Positions 12,123 to 22,957 of a stretch of DNA of 64,000 bases are shown here, one piece after another. The stretch covers positions 46,001 to 110,000 of the forward strand of contig OZ024843.1 in NCBI GenBank assembly GCA_964017145.1. The letters run 5' to 3'. Position numbers and translations under genes: made by a program. The first letter of the stretch is position 1; each line of letters starts with the position of its first letter. A model generated the notes under the pieces. It had not been told where the DNA came from. It worked only from the letters and a program-made list of their open reading frames with translations, and did not search any database. The stretch is from Agrocybe praecox (lineage: Eukaryota > Basidiomycota > Agaricomycetes > Agaricales > Agrocybaceae).

Positions 12123-12388
12123 CACCTGTAGCAGTCAGTTGATGTCTTCATATGTGGTGGCTGCCAAACTATGAGCATGTATCCAGAATGATACTTGCCA
12201 GGTTTGGCAGTTGCCAGTCCGATGCCATGTAGATGTGTAATATCATGTGATATTCATGTGATTGAATGCACAGCCACCTGTAGTCATGTGAAAGTCATGT
12301 GATCTGGTGCACAGCCACCAAAAATGAAAGTCGTAGAGAAAATTTCAAAAGTTATGCTAAATATTTTTTATTACATAATCATCAATGG
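12123..12388 (+). mobile_element. 5' fragment of the MITE family seen at 46969
   Basis: It begins with CACCTGTAGCAGTC, the same kind of end as the element at 46969 (CACCTATAGCAGTC). It then follows that element through the GTATCCAGAATGATACTTGCC block, the GCACAGCCACC repeats and the ATATTTTTTATTACATAATC block. It is cut at 12388, where the 1.69-kb LTR-like repeat begins. The rest of the MITE is not found on the other side of that repeat. Confidence 0.8.
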
Positions 12389-14078
12389 TGTCATGCGTCA
12401 TATTTGATTGAACATGAACGAACCTGAAATTGCATAAGAGATCATTCATTTATTTTTAAATTTCAATATTTCCTTTTTTTGTATTCTCCATTTTAATTTC
12501 CCATCACGGCTCTATCGCAACATTAAGGCACCAATTCTTCCGAAATCTATTCAGTCTAGGCTAAAGTCATGAAACCGTCGCCATGATCCAAGACAAATCA
12601 CTCCTTCTTCTCAACGTTCATCGTCTTACACGTTCAACTCTGAAAAATGTCTTCCCTTTCTGTTCAATCCTTTGTTCAACAATCCAAGGATGTCGTCAAT
12701 TCTTCCGGACCTCGAAAAATCAATAAAGCGTCGATATATCCGTTTATTCAAATTGCCGGAGTTTTTGATGCGAGCGAAAATTGCGAAAATTGGTTAGCGA
12801 CACATTACACGGAGGATCATATTTTTCAAGAAGGAGATACCGTCAGTTTCACATACAGAATTCAGCCGGACGACACGCCCAAAATCATTTGCCTCGAGGA
12901 AATCGTGCATTATGAACGAGGAATTATAGTTTTCACAGTATCGACAACCAGAAGTTTGGCACCAGCATTATTCACAAGGCCACACATTGCTATTCCAAGA
13001 TCACAAGTGTCCCTCAGCATCACACAGAAGATAAGATATGCCTACGCTTACATCATACAACGGCACAGCATATTCACCACTTATCTAAATCCGTCGCATC
13101 CCATCTACTCTATTAAAAGACTTCGATGACATCATGCAAAGCCCAGGCCATCAAGCGGCTGTGCAACCATCATTCCAAACACATGATTCGATGTCACATG
13201 CCTATCACAAGTCACTATGAGTCACAGGAACTGATACATCAACAACGCGGCTATGCTAAGGTTACATTCGCCAAATATAGCAATCCATCAGCTGGAAATA
13301 GCTCGATTCCTTCCATCCGTCAATTTCACTAATCGTCAAGTCAACTATGATCGATTTATCATTCAAGAAGATGTGCTTGGTCATTCTTTGCTGCGCATTA
13401 GTCAATTTTTTTATTTATTACTCATTCTTATTCATTTCTTAGTCATTTCATCAAGCGATGGACAGTTTTCTCCTTCTTTTCCATCATTTCAACCCATTCC
13501 TTTGTCATTCCTGACTCACTCGCTCAGTCAGCCTATTCATTTAACCCCTTATTCTTTGTCATTCGTTTCAACCTTACTTGTCATTGATTACTCATGCCTT
13601 GCAGGATTTGTAGTATAAAAGCTAGTTAGATCCTGTAAAGTAGACAAGAAGTACACCCCTTTCATAGGACAATTGTACCGATTCAAGCAGTTATCTTTCA
13701 GTTCAGTATTCGTTCAGTCAATCTTCAGTCTCGGCAGTCAATTCTATAGCTTGGAAAACGTTCCAAGCTTCGATTATTCTCTTCTTTTTCGACGTTTACT
13801 CTGATTTCAAAGTGGAATACATTGACTTTGATTTCTACTCTCTTATTTGATATCAAACTTTTGTCTAGGACAAAAGCTCATCACAAACCTTTAAAGCTAT
13901 ACAATCTTTACACTAACAAACCATTCCTAGGAACGAAGTAACTTTATTCCCACCCCCGAACTCACAGGGAGAGAGTCGTCTTATCTAGGTCTAGCCCACT
14001 CTTTCTCTGGATTTTGTTGTTGGTTGTGTTTTGTGTGATTGTCAAAGCATAAATCACCGACAGAAAAATCGTCTTTCA
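12389..14078 (+). mobile_element. 1.69-kb LTR-like repeat, copy 1
   Basis: The element runs from TGTCATGCGTCA to GTCTTTCA, giving TG...CA ends. It is the near-identical inverse of 21269-22957 (1690 against 1689 bp). A TATAAAAG box lies at about 13612, followed by a candidate start region, as expected of an LTR promoter. The flanking five bases (AATGG and GCGGT) do not match, so it is not a simple solo LTR with an intact target duplication. It truncates a MITE on the left and gene B1 on the right. No internal retroelement genes are present. Confidence 0.65.
12647..13129 (+). CDS. 160-aa open frame inside the LTR-like repeat
   Basis: The frame starts in MSSLSVQSFVQQS and is open for 160 codons. 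The inverted copy at 22218-22733 keeps the same frame with a different N terminus. The middle (KASIYPFIQIAGVFDASEN) looks protein-like, with mixed polar and hydrophobic residues and no low complexity. I do not recognise a family. The equal preservation in both copies may simply reflect recent duplication of the repeat rather than selection, so coding status is uncertain. Confidence 0.35.
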   Translation: MSSLSVQSFVQQSKDVVNSSGPRKINKASIYPFIQIAGVFDASENCENWLATHYTEDHIFQEGDTVSFTYRIQPDDTPKIICLEEIVHYERGIIVFTVSTTRSLAPALFTRPHIAIPRSQVSLSITQKIRYAYAYIIQRHSIFTTYLNPSHPIYSIKRLR

Positions 14079-16649
14079 GCGGTACGAGAAGTTACGGTGA
14101 CATTTGATCCATTGGCTCACAACTGCTGGTTGGTATTTGGCTTTCAAAGAACCGTTATCTTTTGTAAAGAGGCTGTTCTCCATTTCCTTCCATTGTTCGA
14201 CCATGTCCGACCATTCCTTACCAAACTCACAAGACCTTTGCCTCTCTCGTTGGATTGAGACGGTGAAGTCTGCAACATGGACGATGGCAGTGGCACCAAA
14301 CCAGGTGTAGGCGAATGTAGCGGCGTTATGACAGGCGTATTGCTGCGAGAAAATTTGTGGGACGGGGTCAGAGGCTTGGCAAGAGTATTGCTGGTGGGTG
14401 TGGGGATGCCTTCGGTAGTGAACTTGACAACATTGGCACTGAATACAGCGCCATTGGTAAGGTAGGGGCTACGAGAACCCAGCTAGCTTATGTAATCAGA
14501 AAATACCTTTACTGACGACGCCTTGGGTATTGGGCACACAGCACTTTTCATGAATATTGGAACTAGAATATATATGTATCGATTTTATCTACGTTTCCTA
14601 GCTTTTACTTCTCAAAAATATGGTTTCAAAAAAAAGATATTTCAAAAAAGAAAATTTGTCAAAAAGGTTGTAAAATGTCCTAAAAGTGAATTTAAGAAAG
14701 TAAAAAAAAAATTCGCGATTTTGACCTATACATTTTGCCGCTTACATACACATATCACATGACAAAATCTTACCAATCATTTCCAAATTAGGTATGCAAC
14801 CCAGGCAGCTCAGTTTATCAGTGCGCACGGACACAGCCTTACTGGCCCCGAGGCCGCTTGGGCAAACCAAAGATGTCATGGTCATCGTACCTTACCACCC
14901 AAGCTGGCAGAAAAACTTAAAGAAGAACACGAAAAAAAATATTCATGTTAGAAAATCATCTTAAGTACATTTTTGGTCTATCTGGGACTTTTATTTTTTT
15001 TGTTTTTCTGAACCGCACATTTTGCCGCTCTTGGCGCTTACATAATACACTTACATAAGCTAGCCGGGTTCTCATGGTCCCTATCTTAGTGGGTACAACA
15101 TTGGTGGCAGGTACAGCACCATTGGTGGCAGGTACAGCATTGGTGGTGGGTACAGTGTCATTGGTGGCGGGTTCAACGTTGGTGGTGGATACAACAGGCA
15201 GGTCCTCGGCAGTACCACCTTGTGGCAACTGGTTGGATGTATTGGGAAGGCCGTTTGTTGTTATAAGGTTCGCACCAGAGCTAACAGGATCACAATTAGC
15301 GGAAGAGGTTTCGCCAGGGGAGGGTGATTTCGAGAGGAATAGGTTCAATCCAGGAGTGGGGATGGCAGTAATCAGGACCCCTTCGTTGAGTTCCAAACCG
15401 AGTGACTCCAACGTAGAGAGGGAGTTGTCATTGGATTTCAAAGCACAAGCTCAGCATTCATCAAAAGCTGCAAAATAGAACAGAATGTGAGTAAAGTATA
15501 GAAGGAATAGGAACTAAAGAGGACTTACAGAAGCATTTTTGCAAAAAGGAACCGAAAATTGGGAGAATAACATCCTTGTACCGTTGTCGTTCGACCTCTC
15601 CAAATGTCGCCTTTACGTCTCTGGTAGTAGTGCCTACATGTAGACTAATTAAAGTAAATATCATAACGAAGCAAGTTTAAGTTGAAGAAATATGCACCTG
15701 AGGACATTGAGCCTCCCGCACTGTGCTGGTTCCGGTCCACCACACATCAGAGTGAAATTCCACCCTGTGCTAGATGACACAGTTTCGAGGATGGGCTGCA
15801 GGACTTGTACCAAGCTTTGAATGGCCCTGAAAAACGATAAGAGTAAATAATGTAGTAGACGTAACTGACGTACCACTGACGATCCTCCGGGGCCGTTGAA
15901 AAGTCTCCTTCATTTTCGAGTTTCCACTGTTCCAATTTAAGGATGAGTTCGGTCTTCACCCTAGCCTCCCAAGCCGAGTGTTCTTCGCTGCTAAGTGAAT
16001 TGAACATTTGCTTCTCAATTTTGTCGTGCAGGGAAACGTATTGATGCTGATCGTACCCATTCGCCTGGACAATGACTTTGAGTCTCTCTTCAATTTCTTT
16101 CCAATGATCAACGCGCCATGCATTAACTGCGCTCTTGCAGCGTGGACGGGCAGAATCCTTCCCTGAGAGCTTTCCGAGCAACGCCCTAACAGGATTAGCA
16201 GCCAGATCCTTCAAGTCGTCGTCGTGGTCCTTCATATATCGGTAACAAAACCAACGCTTGATTTGCTGCGAATGCCGAAGAATCAATTAGAGATCACATG
16301 ACTAATCCGAAACAGGAAGTAGTACAGGACTTACATCCTTGCGAAACTTGATCAGCGTTTGACAAGCTTCGAATGCTTCCAAAGCTTTGTCGTACTCTTG
16401 CTTGGACATTATCTCCGGGTCTGGAGGACAAACATCTGGGTCTGGTGAATCGTCATTTACAGCAGCTAGGAACTCGGCCGTCGGCTCGTCATCATGTGGT
16501 AAGTCTATTGGATATCTCTTGAAGTACTGGTGCATAATGAGTGAGAGTGCTTCGACGACATAGTTTCCCTCAACACCCTCTGTGTAAGCCGCCTTCTCTC
16601 CTATAAGAAACTCTTTTCTTGAACCACAAAAAGTTCCTGGGTTGACCAT
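14079..16649 (-). pseudogene. B1: paralogue of A1, interrupted
   Basis: The start codon at 16649 opens MVNPGTFCGSRKEF; exons follow at about 16649-16336, 16266-15874, 15826-15705, 15649-15535 and 15470 onward, matching A1 exon by exon. Exon 2 carries the HMG-box-like segment (KSAVNAW to WEARVKTEL). An in-frame TGA lies right after the conserved DEC at about 15460, close to a stop in A1. A Thr/Val/Pro-rich linker follows, which an inverted-repeat element of about 600 bp (14466-15083) interrupts. The last conserved stretch (EFGKEWSDMVEQWKEME, about 14230-14090) runs directly into the LTR-like repeat at 14078, so the C terminus is missing. The family is uncharacterised; nucleic-acid binding is inferred only from the HMG-like pattern. 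Confidence 0.75.
14466..15083. mobile_element. ~600-bp terminal-inverted-repeat MITE inside B1
   Basis: The left end (GAGAACCCAGCTAGC then TTATGTAA) is inverted at the right end (TTACATAAGCTAGCCGGG then TTCTC), giving about 25-bp inverted repeats. The interior is AT-rich, with a second inverted pair around CATTTTGCCGC at about 14735 and 15020. No clear target duplication was seen. It splits the linker region of pseudogene B1. Confidence 0.6.
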
Positions 16650-17047
16650 TGGCAAACAGATGTGGAAATGGATGAAGAAATGGAAACAAGGGACATAGGA
16701 ATGGTGGGGTATCGGCGGTCGAAGAGGCTTAGAAATGACATGACCATCCCTCTGCAAATAAATAGAAGGTAAGTCTCGATATTGCGTACGTACATTATTT
16801 GGTCCGTGGTTTATCGTGCCGTTTAACAGATCTGGAAACATCATGGATCTTCAAATCGTTCAAGTCGCGTATCGAAGATCAATTTTTTTTACAAGCGATT
16901 TACGTAGGTCAAACACTCAAATGTGGTTAAATAGCTGACCAAAACGACGCTTTCTGACAGGAAATCATACGCTGCCTTTGTCTCTTTCCCCCACTCAACA
17001 AGCTATCAAATCGCTCTCGTATCGTCTCACCTCCTCCTGCCTTTATT

Positions 17048-17933
17048 ATGCCTGAAAAGTCTAGCAATAAATGTATGTCATCGCTGCTCTATTCAAATGG
17101 ATCACACTGACGAAATACACAGAAAACAAATCTCATTCCGGTAACAGTAAGTCCTGTCTATTTTTATTATTTTATTTTCTGTTGATTACCTCCTTTATAG
17201 ATGCTCGTGGGTGTGGAGATCCACCTTCCATCAACTATTCCGATTTGTTGGAGCCCAATCCAACCGACATGTGCGCTCCAGAAACAGGGGAAAACCACTA
17301 CTGGGTCTTCATTGAAGGGAATGTGGTCGGCATCATCTACAGCCCTCGGTATGTTTCACTTATTTTCCCTTTTCCCGTACCTTTCACTTACTTATTAATT
17401 TTTTGCACAGACAATTAGTGCGTATCTGCCTTGTTAGTCACACGGCGATCTCGATGTGTCGATTCGATACTTGGAGGAGCGCAAAACTGTACTACACCTG
17501 TCAATACTACCTTGGTCAAGTTCGCCTCACTCCCGCTGTCCCTGGCATGAGAAGGAAACCCATCAGCCATCCGGATACCCCCACTCGTCTTGCTCCTGTT
17601 TCCAAAGAACCGCCGACTGCAAAATCTTCTCATCCACAGCAGAACAAAGAGCCCAAGTCTTTGGCTTGTCCCGAATCTACTCTCATCACCCGTCCATCTC
17701 CACTAACAGTTTCTGTTGGAAGTCGATAACGCAAGGCTCGCGTTCTTGTTACTGATGCCTCCGAAATCGATGACGACATCCCTGATGACACCTACGTGAT
17801 TCAATTGGGGGGTATCGGACCTAGAGGACCAAGGATTCCACAGACCCCAGACGACTCAGTCAATCGTCCCATTTCTATTACCTCAGGCAAGAAGCGCGAC
17901 TGCTATTCAATCAGCTCCACCTGTATATGTTAA
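17048..17933 (+). pseudogene. B2: divergent partner of B1, paralogue of A2
   Basis: The gene starts at the ATG at 17048 (MPEKSSNK), about 400 bp from the B1 start and pointing away from it, exactly as A2 relates to A1. Short exons at about 17048-17069 and 17122-17147 lead to a larger exon with GENHYWVFIEGNVVGII (about 17290-17345). After an intron, an exon carries a FDTWRSAKLYYTCQYYLG stretch. An in-frame TAA at about 17727 is followed by continued open frame to about 17933. The A2/B2 similarity is weak but collinear. A viroplasmin or RNase H1 N-terminal-like fold is possible; the function is unknown. Confidence 0.5.
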
Positions 17934-18500
17934 TATCATATATAATATACAGGCGGTTGCCTAAATGGCTGATAAATGCATACAGGCAGTTACCTACCTT
18001 CCTAAAAGGGAAAGCCCTCTTATTACAGGCTTTTTCGTGCCGGGGATGCCTTATACAGGCGGGACATGCCTTTGGGTAGCGGGCATGGGTGTTTCCGAGC
18101 CCGAGGGGTGGTCCAGGGGGGTGGGATAAAGGGTAGGGACATTGTAGGGGGGCGGGGTGCTGGTAAACACGACCAAACATGCCGCCCAACGCAGGAAATG
18201 GCCTACTTGGGATGGCGCGACGTCTATTGCGATGGGTTCTGGTTGGATTGAGCACGGGAAACTTGGCAAATAGGTTTATATATATATTAGACGATTTTTG
18301 GCACCCTTTGCGCGCCTATTAGGAGGAGGGGAGGGATGGATTGACGAGGATGTAGTTGGATAACCTTCAAATATTAATAGAACTAATTATAGTACTGAGC
18401 GCTCAGCTATTTTTGGTTTTCCCAGCGCTACACTTATTTTGGAACATTAATCCCGAGCGTCTCCAGGCACGTTCTGATTAGATTAGATGTCAGGCCATCT
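17934..18500 (-). repeat. Arm of the fold-back family (R1), inverted relative to 22958-23235
   Basis: 17940-18235 is the reverse complement of 22958-23235, including the GCCGGGGATGCC and GAGGGGTGGTCC segments. 18250-18500 continues with the family's outer blocks: a CCCTTTGCGCGCC block, GGGAGGGATGGATT and GATTAGATTAGATG. The inner end abuts the last codons of B2. Confidence 0.7.
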
Positions 18501-19710
18501 AAATATATCACTTCGCACTCGAATCTTTATTTCTATTTCTAGCCTCGAACATGTGTCACATGATGTTACATTGTTGTCAACAGTGACTGTGCCGTCTCCA
18601 ACTCTTACGCCTTCCTCCCACTTTCCCATCATCCTCCTTTCTGCCTTCCTCCCTTCTCTCTCCTGTTCTCCTCTCCCTAGGGTTCACACCTTCGCACTCT
18701 CCACCCTTCATATCTGTCACCGGCTTTGCGCTCACATTCGTGGAGCGCAGCTCGAACATCTCCGTCAACCAAGTGCGTGATGGGCCAAGTTTCGCTGTTG
18801 GGCAAGGGAATCAGGACGTGTGGGGAAGTACGAAGCAGATGGAAATTCACGAAGGTGAGTCCTCCTGCAGTTTCCATCCTATCTACCTACTCGGAGTGGC
18901 CATTGTACCCCCTTCCCTCCACTCAGCGTCCACTACGCCCACCAACTACCTCCCCCCGGCATGTTTCGTGAGCTTGACCTTACATCTGGCTCCCCATTAT
19001 CATCTGAAACACAACTGCCACTCATTTACCCACATCATTTACCCACCCCCTCCTTCCGAAAGCCTGAAATGCACTACCTACATTCGTTTGTGCCTACGTC
19101 GTCACAGCCATGCCTCTGACAGCGGAACATATGTGGGTACCAAATGCCCCTTGCCCCCACCCCTTCTCGTCTATGCTCCCATCCCTTTCGCACCAGACAT
19201 TATGTGGGATTTGTGGCGCTTTCTTGAGCCGATTGATCAACACATGTATGTCTCGACGTTTGAACTCTTCCCTTCATTCCCCTACGCAATTAAGGTGAGT
19301 CTTACTTTTGCCACTACACCTACGGAGATGGCATTACGTTGACAGAGCTTCCAGGCTTGTACACGTATGCCATTTCTATTCCATTTTGTGTTTCCTTCGC
19401 ACAAGATAATGTGTGAGGTATTCACCGTTTCAGCACTGAGTCTAGGGTCATGATACCGTTGCATAGCTAAGTTGTTTCATTTATTCGTGTCACCCCGCTC
19501 CCTTGGAGCACACATGTTGCCCTCCTTTTATTTCAGTTGAATGTCAGTACAACTACATATGTTTATCCCATTGTGTTAGCACGAAAGTCCTATATGTATT
19601 AGTAGTCAAAAATATATAATTCATGTTCTAATTACAAGGTGGAATGCCGAATGGGAATAGCAACGCGAAGGCTTGCATAGGAATCATGTTGAATGAAGAG
19701 CCAACTCAGG
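18501..19710. other. No recognisable gene
   Basis: Open frames on + (for example 18740-19342) are Ser/Pro/His-rich and match nothing I know. A possible exon-like stretch (FALTFVERSSNISVNQV) near 18730 has a GTGAGT donor-like site at about 18854 but no supported partner exon. AT-rich DNA follows from 19440. Confidence 0.4.
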
Positions 19711-20343
19711 TTACTGCAAGTCCTGGGGTGTCATGTCTTCCTCCTTGTCATTCTCTGTATCAGTATCTTTTTCGAACGCGTCCTCGATCTCGCTCTCAGA
19801 ATCAGAATCGTCCTCCTGATCCAATACTTGGATTGTGTCGTCAAGGGGGGACTTCCAGATGGAGCGAAAATGGGATCCCAGAGCTTTCTGGAGATCTGAT
19901 TGGGCCGTCACGTACGCAGATAGGCCTTCTGCTAAGTCCTTGCCGATGTCAGGCCGAGGTGTCATTCGTTCAATCCACCATTCACTCTTCCCGTTCAAGT
20001 ATTGTAGTGTCCTCCTCATTTCCTCCCGCAATAAAAGAATTTCTTCTTTGGCCCTGGTTGCCCTTGCGCGACTCTTCGCCCATTCAGACCGCAAGATTTC
20101 GTCGGTTGGCTCATGAACTTCATGCTCCGTGGATAATCCCATCCAAATCCAAGATAGAGTTCGCCTAGTCTCTCCCGTTCCATCACGCCTCTCACGAGGT
20201 TCATTAAACAATGACACCTCTCCCATTTCCACTGATGCGTCTTCCACGGATGTCATCGTTTCTGAAACCTCATGATTTTCCGAAAGGCCGGCACGCCCAC
20301 GCCGAGGGCGAAGCCGGTTCGGATCCTGGTAAGCCCTGATATC
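19711..20343 (-). pseudogene. KDZ transposase C-terminal fragment (3' part)
   Basis: The reading (RAYQDPNRL, then VSLFNEPRERRDGTGETRR, then SEWAKSRARATRAKEE and LLREEMRRTLQYL, ending in an acidic tail) matches the C terminus of the KDZ gene at 26300-27438. Upstream of codon RAYQD the gene is interrupted by an 819-bp MITE, and the preceding part resumes at 21163. Only the non-catalytic C-terminal region is present, so no transposase activity is expected. Confidence 0.85.
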
Positions 20344-21162
20344 CACAAGTTACTGTCAAATTCATTCATGACTTATCCATAGTTGCCTATTTGACTTGAT
20401 GCATCCACGCCCTTAGTTATCCATTGGTCTAAAATCATGTGTCCAGCCTGTCGACTGACTGACTGTGACTGTTTGTGACTTATCACCTGATAGTCATGTG
20501 TTTGTAATTGATGGGATCAAAATCTATGCACATGACTTTTTGCTTGCCTCTGTTTACATGTTTGGGCTCCATTCATATGTTTATATGGCCTCAAATGCAA
20601 ACAAATAATAAATAATGATGTTAGCAGGCAGGGGCATGCAGGATACAAAACAAACAGGGCCTTTGAGTGGTGTCACATCCAATTAACCCAATAAGGCAAG
20701 AGGACTTTGGACTTTGAGCTTTTTGAGATAAAGTCTTTTGATGCATAATAGATGGGACTGAGATAAAAGAGGACAGAATAAATCTATTTTTAGAATATAT
20801 TTATTTTTAGCACAGATCTATTTTTAGAATACTTTCGATTTTGCCAAAACGAGACTCAAATCTATTTTTAGACTACATCTAAATTTAGAACAGATCTATT
20901 TATAGAACATTTTCATATTTTCAGTACGAAATAAATCTATTTTTAGTTCAGATCTATTTTTAGAACACTCTATTGTAAATAGTTTTGGTGGCTGTGCACC
21001 AGATCACATGCATATCACATGCTTTTCACATGACTTCAGCCTCATAGTCACTGTCGGTCACCCTGATACATGATTTAGGCAAATAGTTAACTAAGGGCGT
21101 GGATGCATCAAGTCAAATAGGCAACTAAGGGCTCTTCATCAAGAAATTTGACAGTACTGGCT
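20344..21162. mobile_element. 819-bp MITE inserted in a KDZ fragment
   Basis: The ends are CACAAGTTACTGTC on the left and, reading inward from the right, AGCCAGTACTGTC; about 70 bp are inverted repeats, including CTTGATGCATCCACGCCCT. The flanks are CTGATATC (20336-20343) and GTGATATC (21163-21170), an 8-bp target duplication with one mismatch. Removing the element restores the KDZ frame (DNGDI then RAYQD). The interior shares blocks with the elements at 46969 and 55007, including AGATCTATTTTTAGAAC repeats and GTGGCTGTGCACCAGATCAC. No protein is encoded. The 8-bp duplication fits hAT, KDZ or P-like superfamilies. Confidence 0.85.
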
Positions 21163-21268
21163 GTGATATCTCCATTGTCGAGTACCCGTAGGATATTTTC
21201 CCAGCTCTCAGGCCCACATAATTTCATGTAGGCAATGCGTGCGGTTCGATACTTCTCTGCAGCCACGC
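21163..21268 (-). pseudogene. KDZ transposase C-terminal fragment (5' part)
   Basis: It reads VAAEKYRTARIAYMKL, then GPESWENILRVLDNGDI, equivalent to the ARSFVEKYRVARASKLAL region of the KDZ gene at about 26690. It joins in frame to the part ending at 20343 once the MITE is removed. On its 5' side it is cut by the end of the 1.69-kb LTR-like repeat at 21269. Confidence 0.85.
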
Positions 21269-22957
21269 TGAAAGACGATTTTTGTGTCAGTGATTTATGC
21301 TTTGACAATCACACAAAACACAACCAACAACAAAATCCAGAGAAAGAGTGGGCTAGACCTAGATAAGACGACTCTCTCCCTGTGAGTTCGGGGGTGGGAA
21401 TAAAGTTACTTCGTTCCTAGGAATGGTTTGTTAGTGTAAAGATTGTATAGCTTTAAAGGTTTGTGATGAGCTTTTGTCCTAGACAAAAGTTTGATATCAA
21501 ATAAGAGAGTAGAAATCAAAGTCAATGTATTCCACTTTGAAATCAGAGTAAACGTCGAAAAAGAAGAGAATAATCGAAGCTTGGAACGTTTTCCAAGCTA
21601 TAGAATTGACTGCCGAGACTGAAGATTGACTGAACGAATACTGAACTGAAAGATAACTGCTTGAATCGGTACAATTGTCCTATGAAAGGGGTGTACTTCT
21701 TGTCTACTTTACAGGATCTAACTAGCTTTTATACTACAAATCCTGCAAGGCATGAGTAATCAATGACAAGTAAGGTTGAAACGAATGACAAAGAATAAGG
21801 GGTTAAATGAATAGGCTGACTGAGCGAGTGAGTCAGGAATGACAAAGGAATGGGTTGAAATGATGGAAAAGAAGGAGAAAACTGTCCATCGCTTGATGAA
21901 ATGACTAAGAAATGAATAAGAATGAGTAATAAATAAAAAAATTGACTAATGCGCAGCAAAGAATGACCAAGCACATCTTCTTGAATGATAAATCGATCAT
22001 AGTTGACTTGACGATTAGTGAAATTGACGGATGGAAGGAATCGAGCTATTTCCAGCTGATGGATTGCTATATTTGGCGAATGTAACCTTAGCATAGCCGC
22101 GTTGTTGATGTATCAGTTCCTGTGACTCATAGTGACTTGTGATAGGCATGTGACATCGAATCATGTGTTTGGAATGATGGTTGCACAGCCGCTTGATGGC
22201 CTGGGCTTTGCATGATGTCATCGAAGTCTTTTAATAGAGTAGATGGGATGCGACGGATTTAGATAAGTGGTGAATATGCTGTGCCGTTGTATGATGTAAG
22301 CGTAGGCATATCTTATCTTCTGTGTGATGCTGAGGGACACTTGTGATCTTGGAATAGCAATGTGTGGCCTTGTGAATAATGCTGGTGCCAAACTTCTGGT
22401 TGTCGATACTGTGAAAACTATAATTCCTCGTTCATAATGCACGATTTCCTCGAGGCAAATGATTTTGGGCGTGTCGTCCGGCTGAATTCTGTATGTGAAA
22501 CTGACGGTATCTCCTTCTTGAAAAATATGATCCTCCGTGTAATGTGTCGCTAACCAATTTTCGCAATTTTCGCTCGCATCAAAAACTCCGGCAATTTGAA
22601 TAAACGGATATATCGACGCTTTATTGATTTTTCGAGGTCCGGAAGAATTGACGACATCCTTGGATTGTTGAACAAAGGAAACAAGGGAAGTGGAAGACAT
22701 TTGGTAGATTTGAACGCGTAAGACGATGAACATTGAGAGGAAGGAGTGATTTGTCTTGGATCATGGCGACGGTTTCATGACTTTAGCCTAGACTGAATAG
22801 ATTTCGGAAGAATTGGTGCCTTAATGTTGCGATAGAGCCATGATGGGAAATTAAAATGGAGAATACAAAAAAGGAAATATTGAAATTTAAAAATAAACGA
22901 ATGATCTCTTATGCAATTTCAGGTTCGTTCATGTTCAATCAAATATGACGCATGACA
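21269..22957 (-). mobile_element. 1.69-kb LTR-like repeat, copy 2 (inverted)
   Basis: This is the reverse complement of 12389-14078 with few differences; the clearest are around the start of the internal open frame (22690-22740). Read on the - strand, its 5' end cuts a fold-back arm at 22958 and its 3' end cuts a KDZ gene at 21268. The flanking five bases (CGCGA and GCGTG) do not match each other or those of copy 1. Confidence 0.65.
22218..22733 (-). CDS. 171-aa open frame inside LTR-like repeat copy 2
   Basis: This is the counterpart of the 160-aa frame at 12647. From SFVQQSKDVVNSS onward the two products are essentially the same, while the first residues differ. No domain is recognised. 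The frame continues across the position where the TATA-proximal part of the repeat would be transcribed separately, so expression is uncertain. Confidence 0.35.
   Translation of the reverse strand: MFIVLRVQIYQMSSTSLVSFVQQSKDVVNSSGPRKINKASIYPFIQIAGVFDASENCENWLATHYTEDHIFQEGDTVSFTYRIQPDDTPKIICLEEIVHYERGIIVFTVSTTRSLAPALFTRPHIAIPRSQVSLSITQKIRYAYAYIIQRHSIFTTYLNPSHPIYSIKRLR

Noticed and set aside
18740..19342. 200-aa open frame on +
   Set aside because: Pro/Ser/His-rich, no recognisable motif, and overlapping frames of similar length; not supported as a gene.
12389..22957. The two 1.69-kb repeats as terminal inverted repeats of one 10.6-kb DNA transposon
   Set aside because: Their outer flanks do not match and the interior holds unrelated truncated genes on both sides; a TATA box and TG...CA ends fit LTR-like repeats better.
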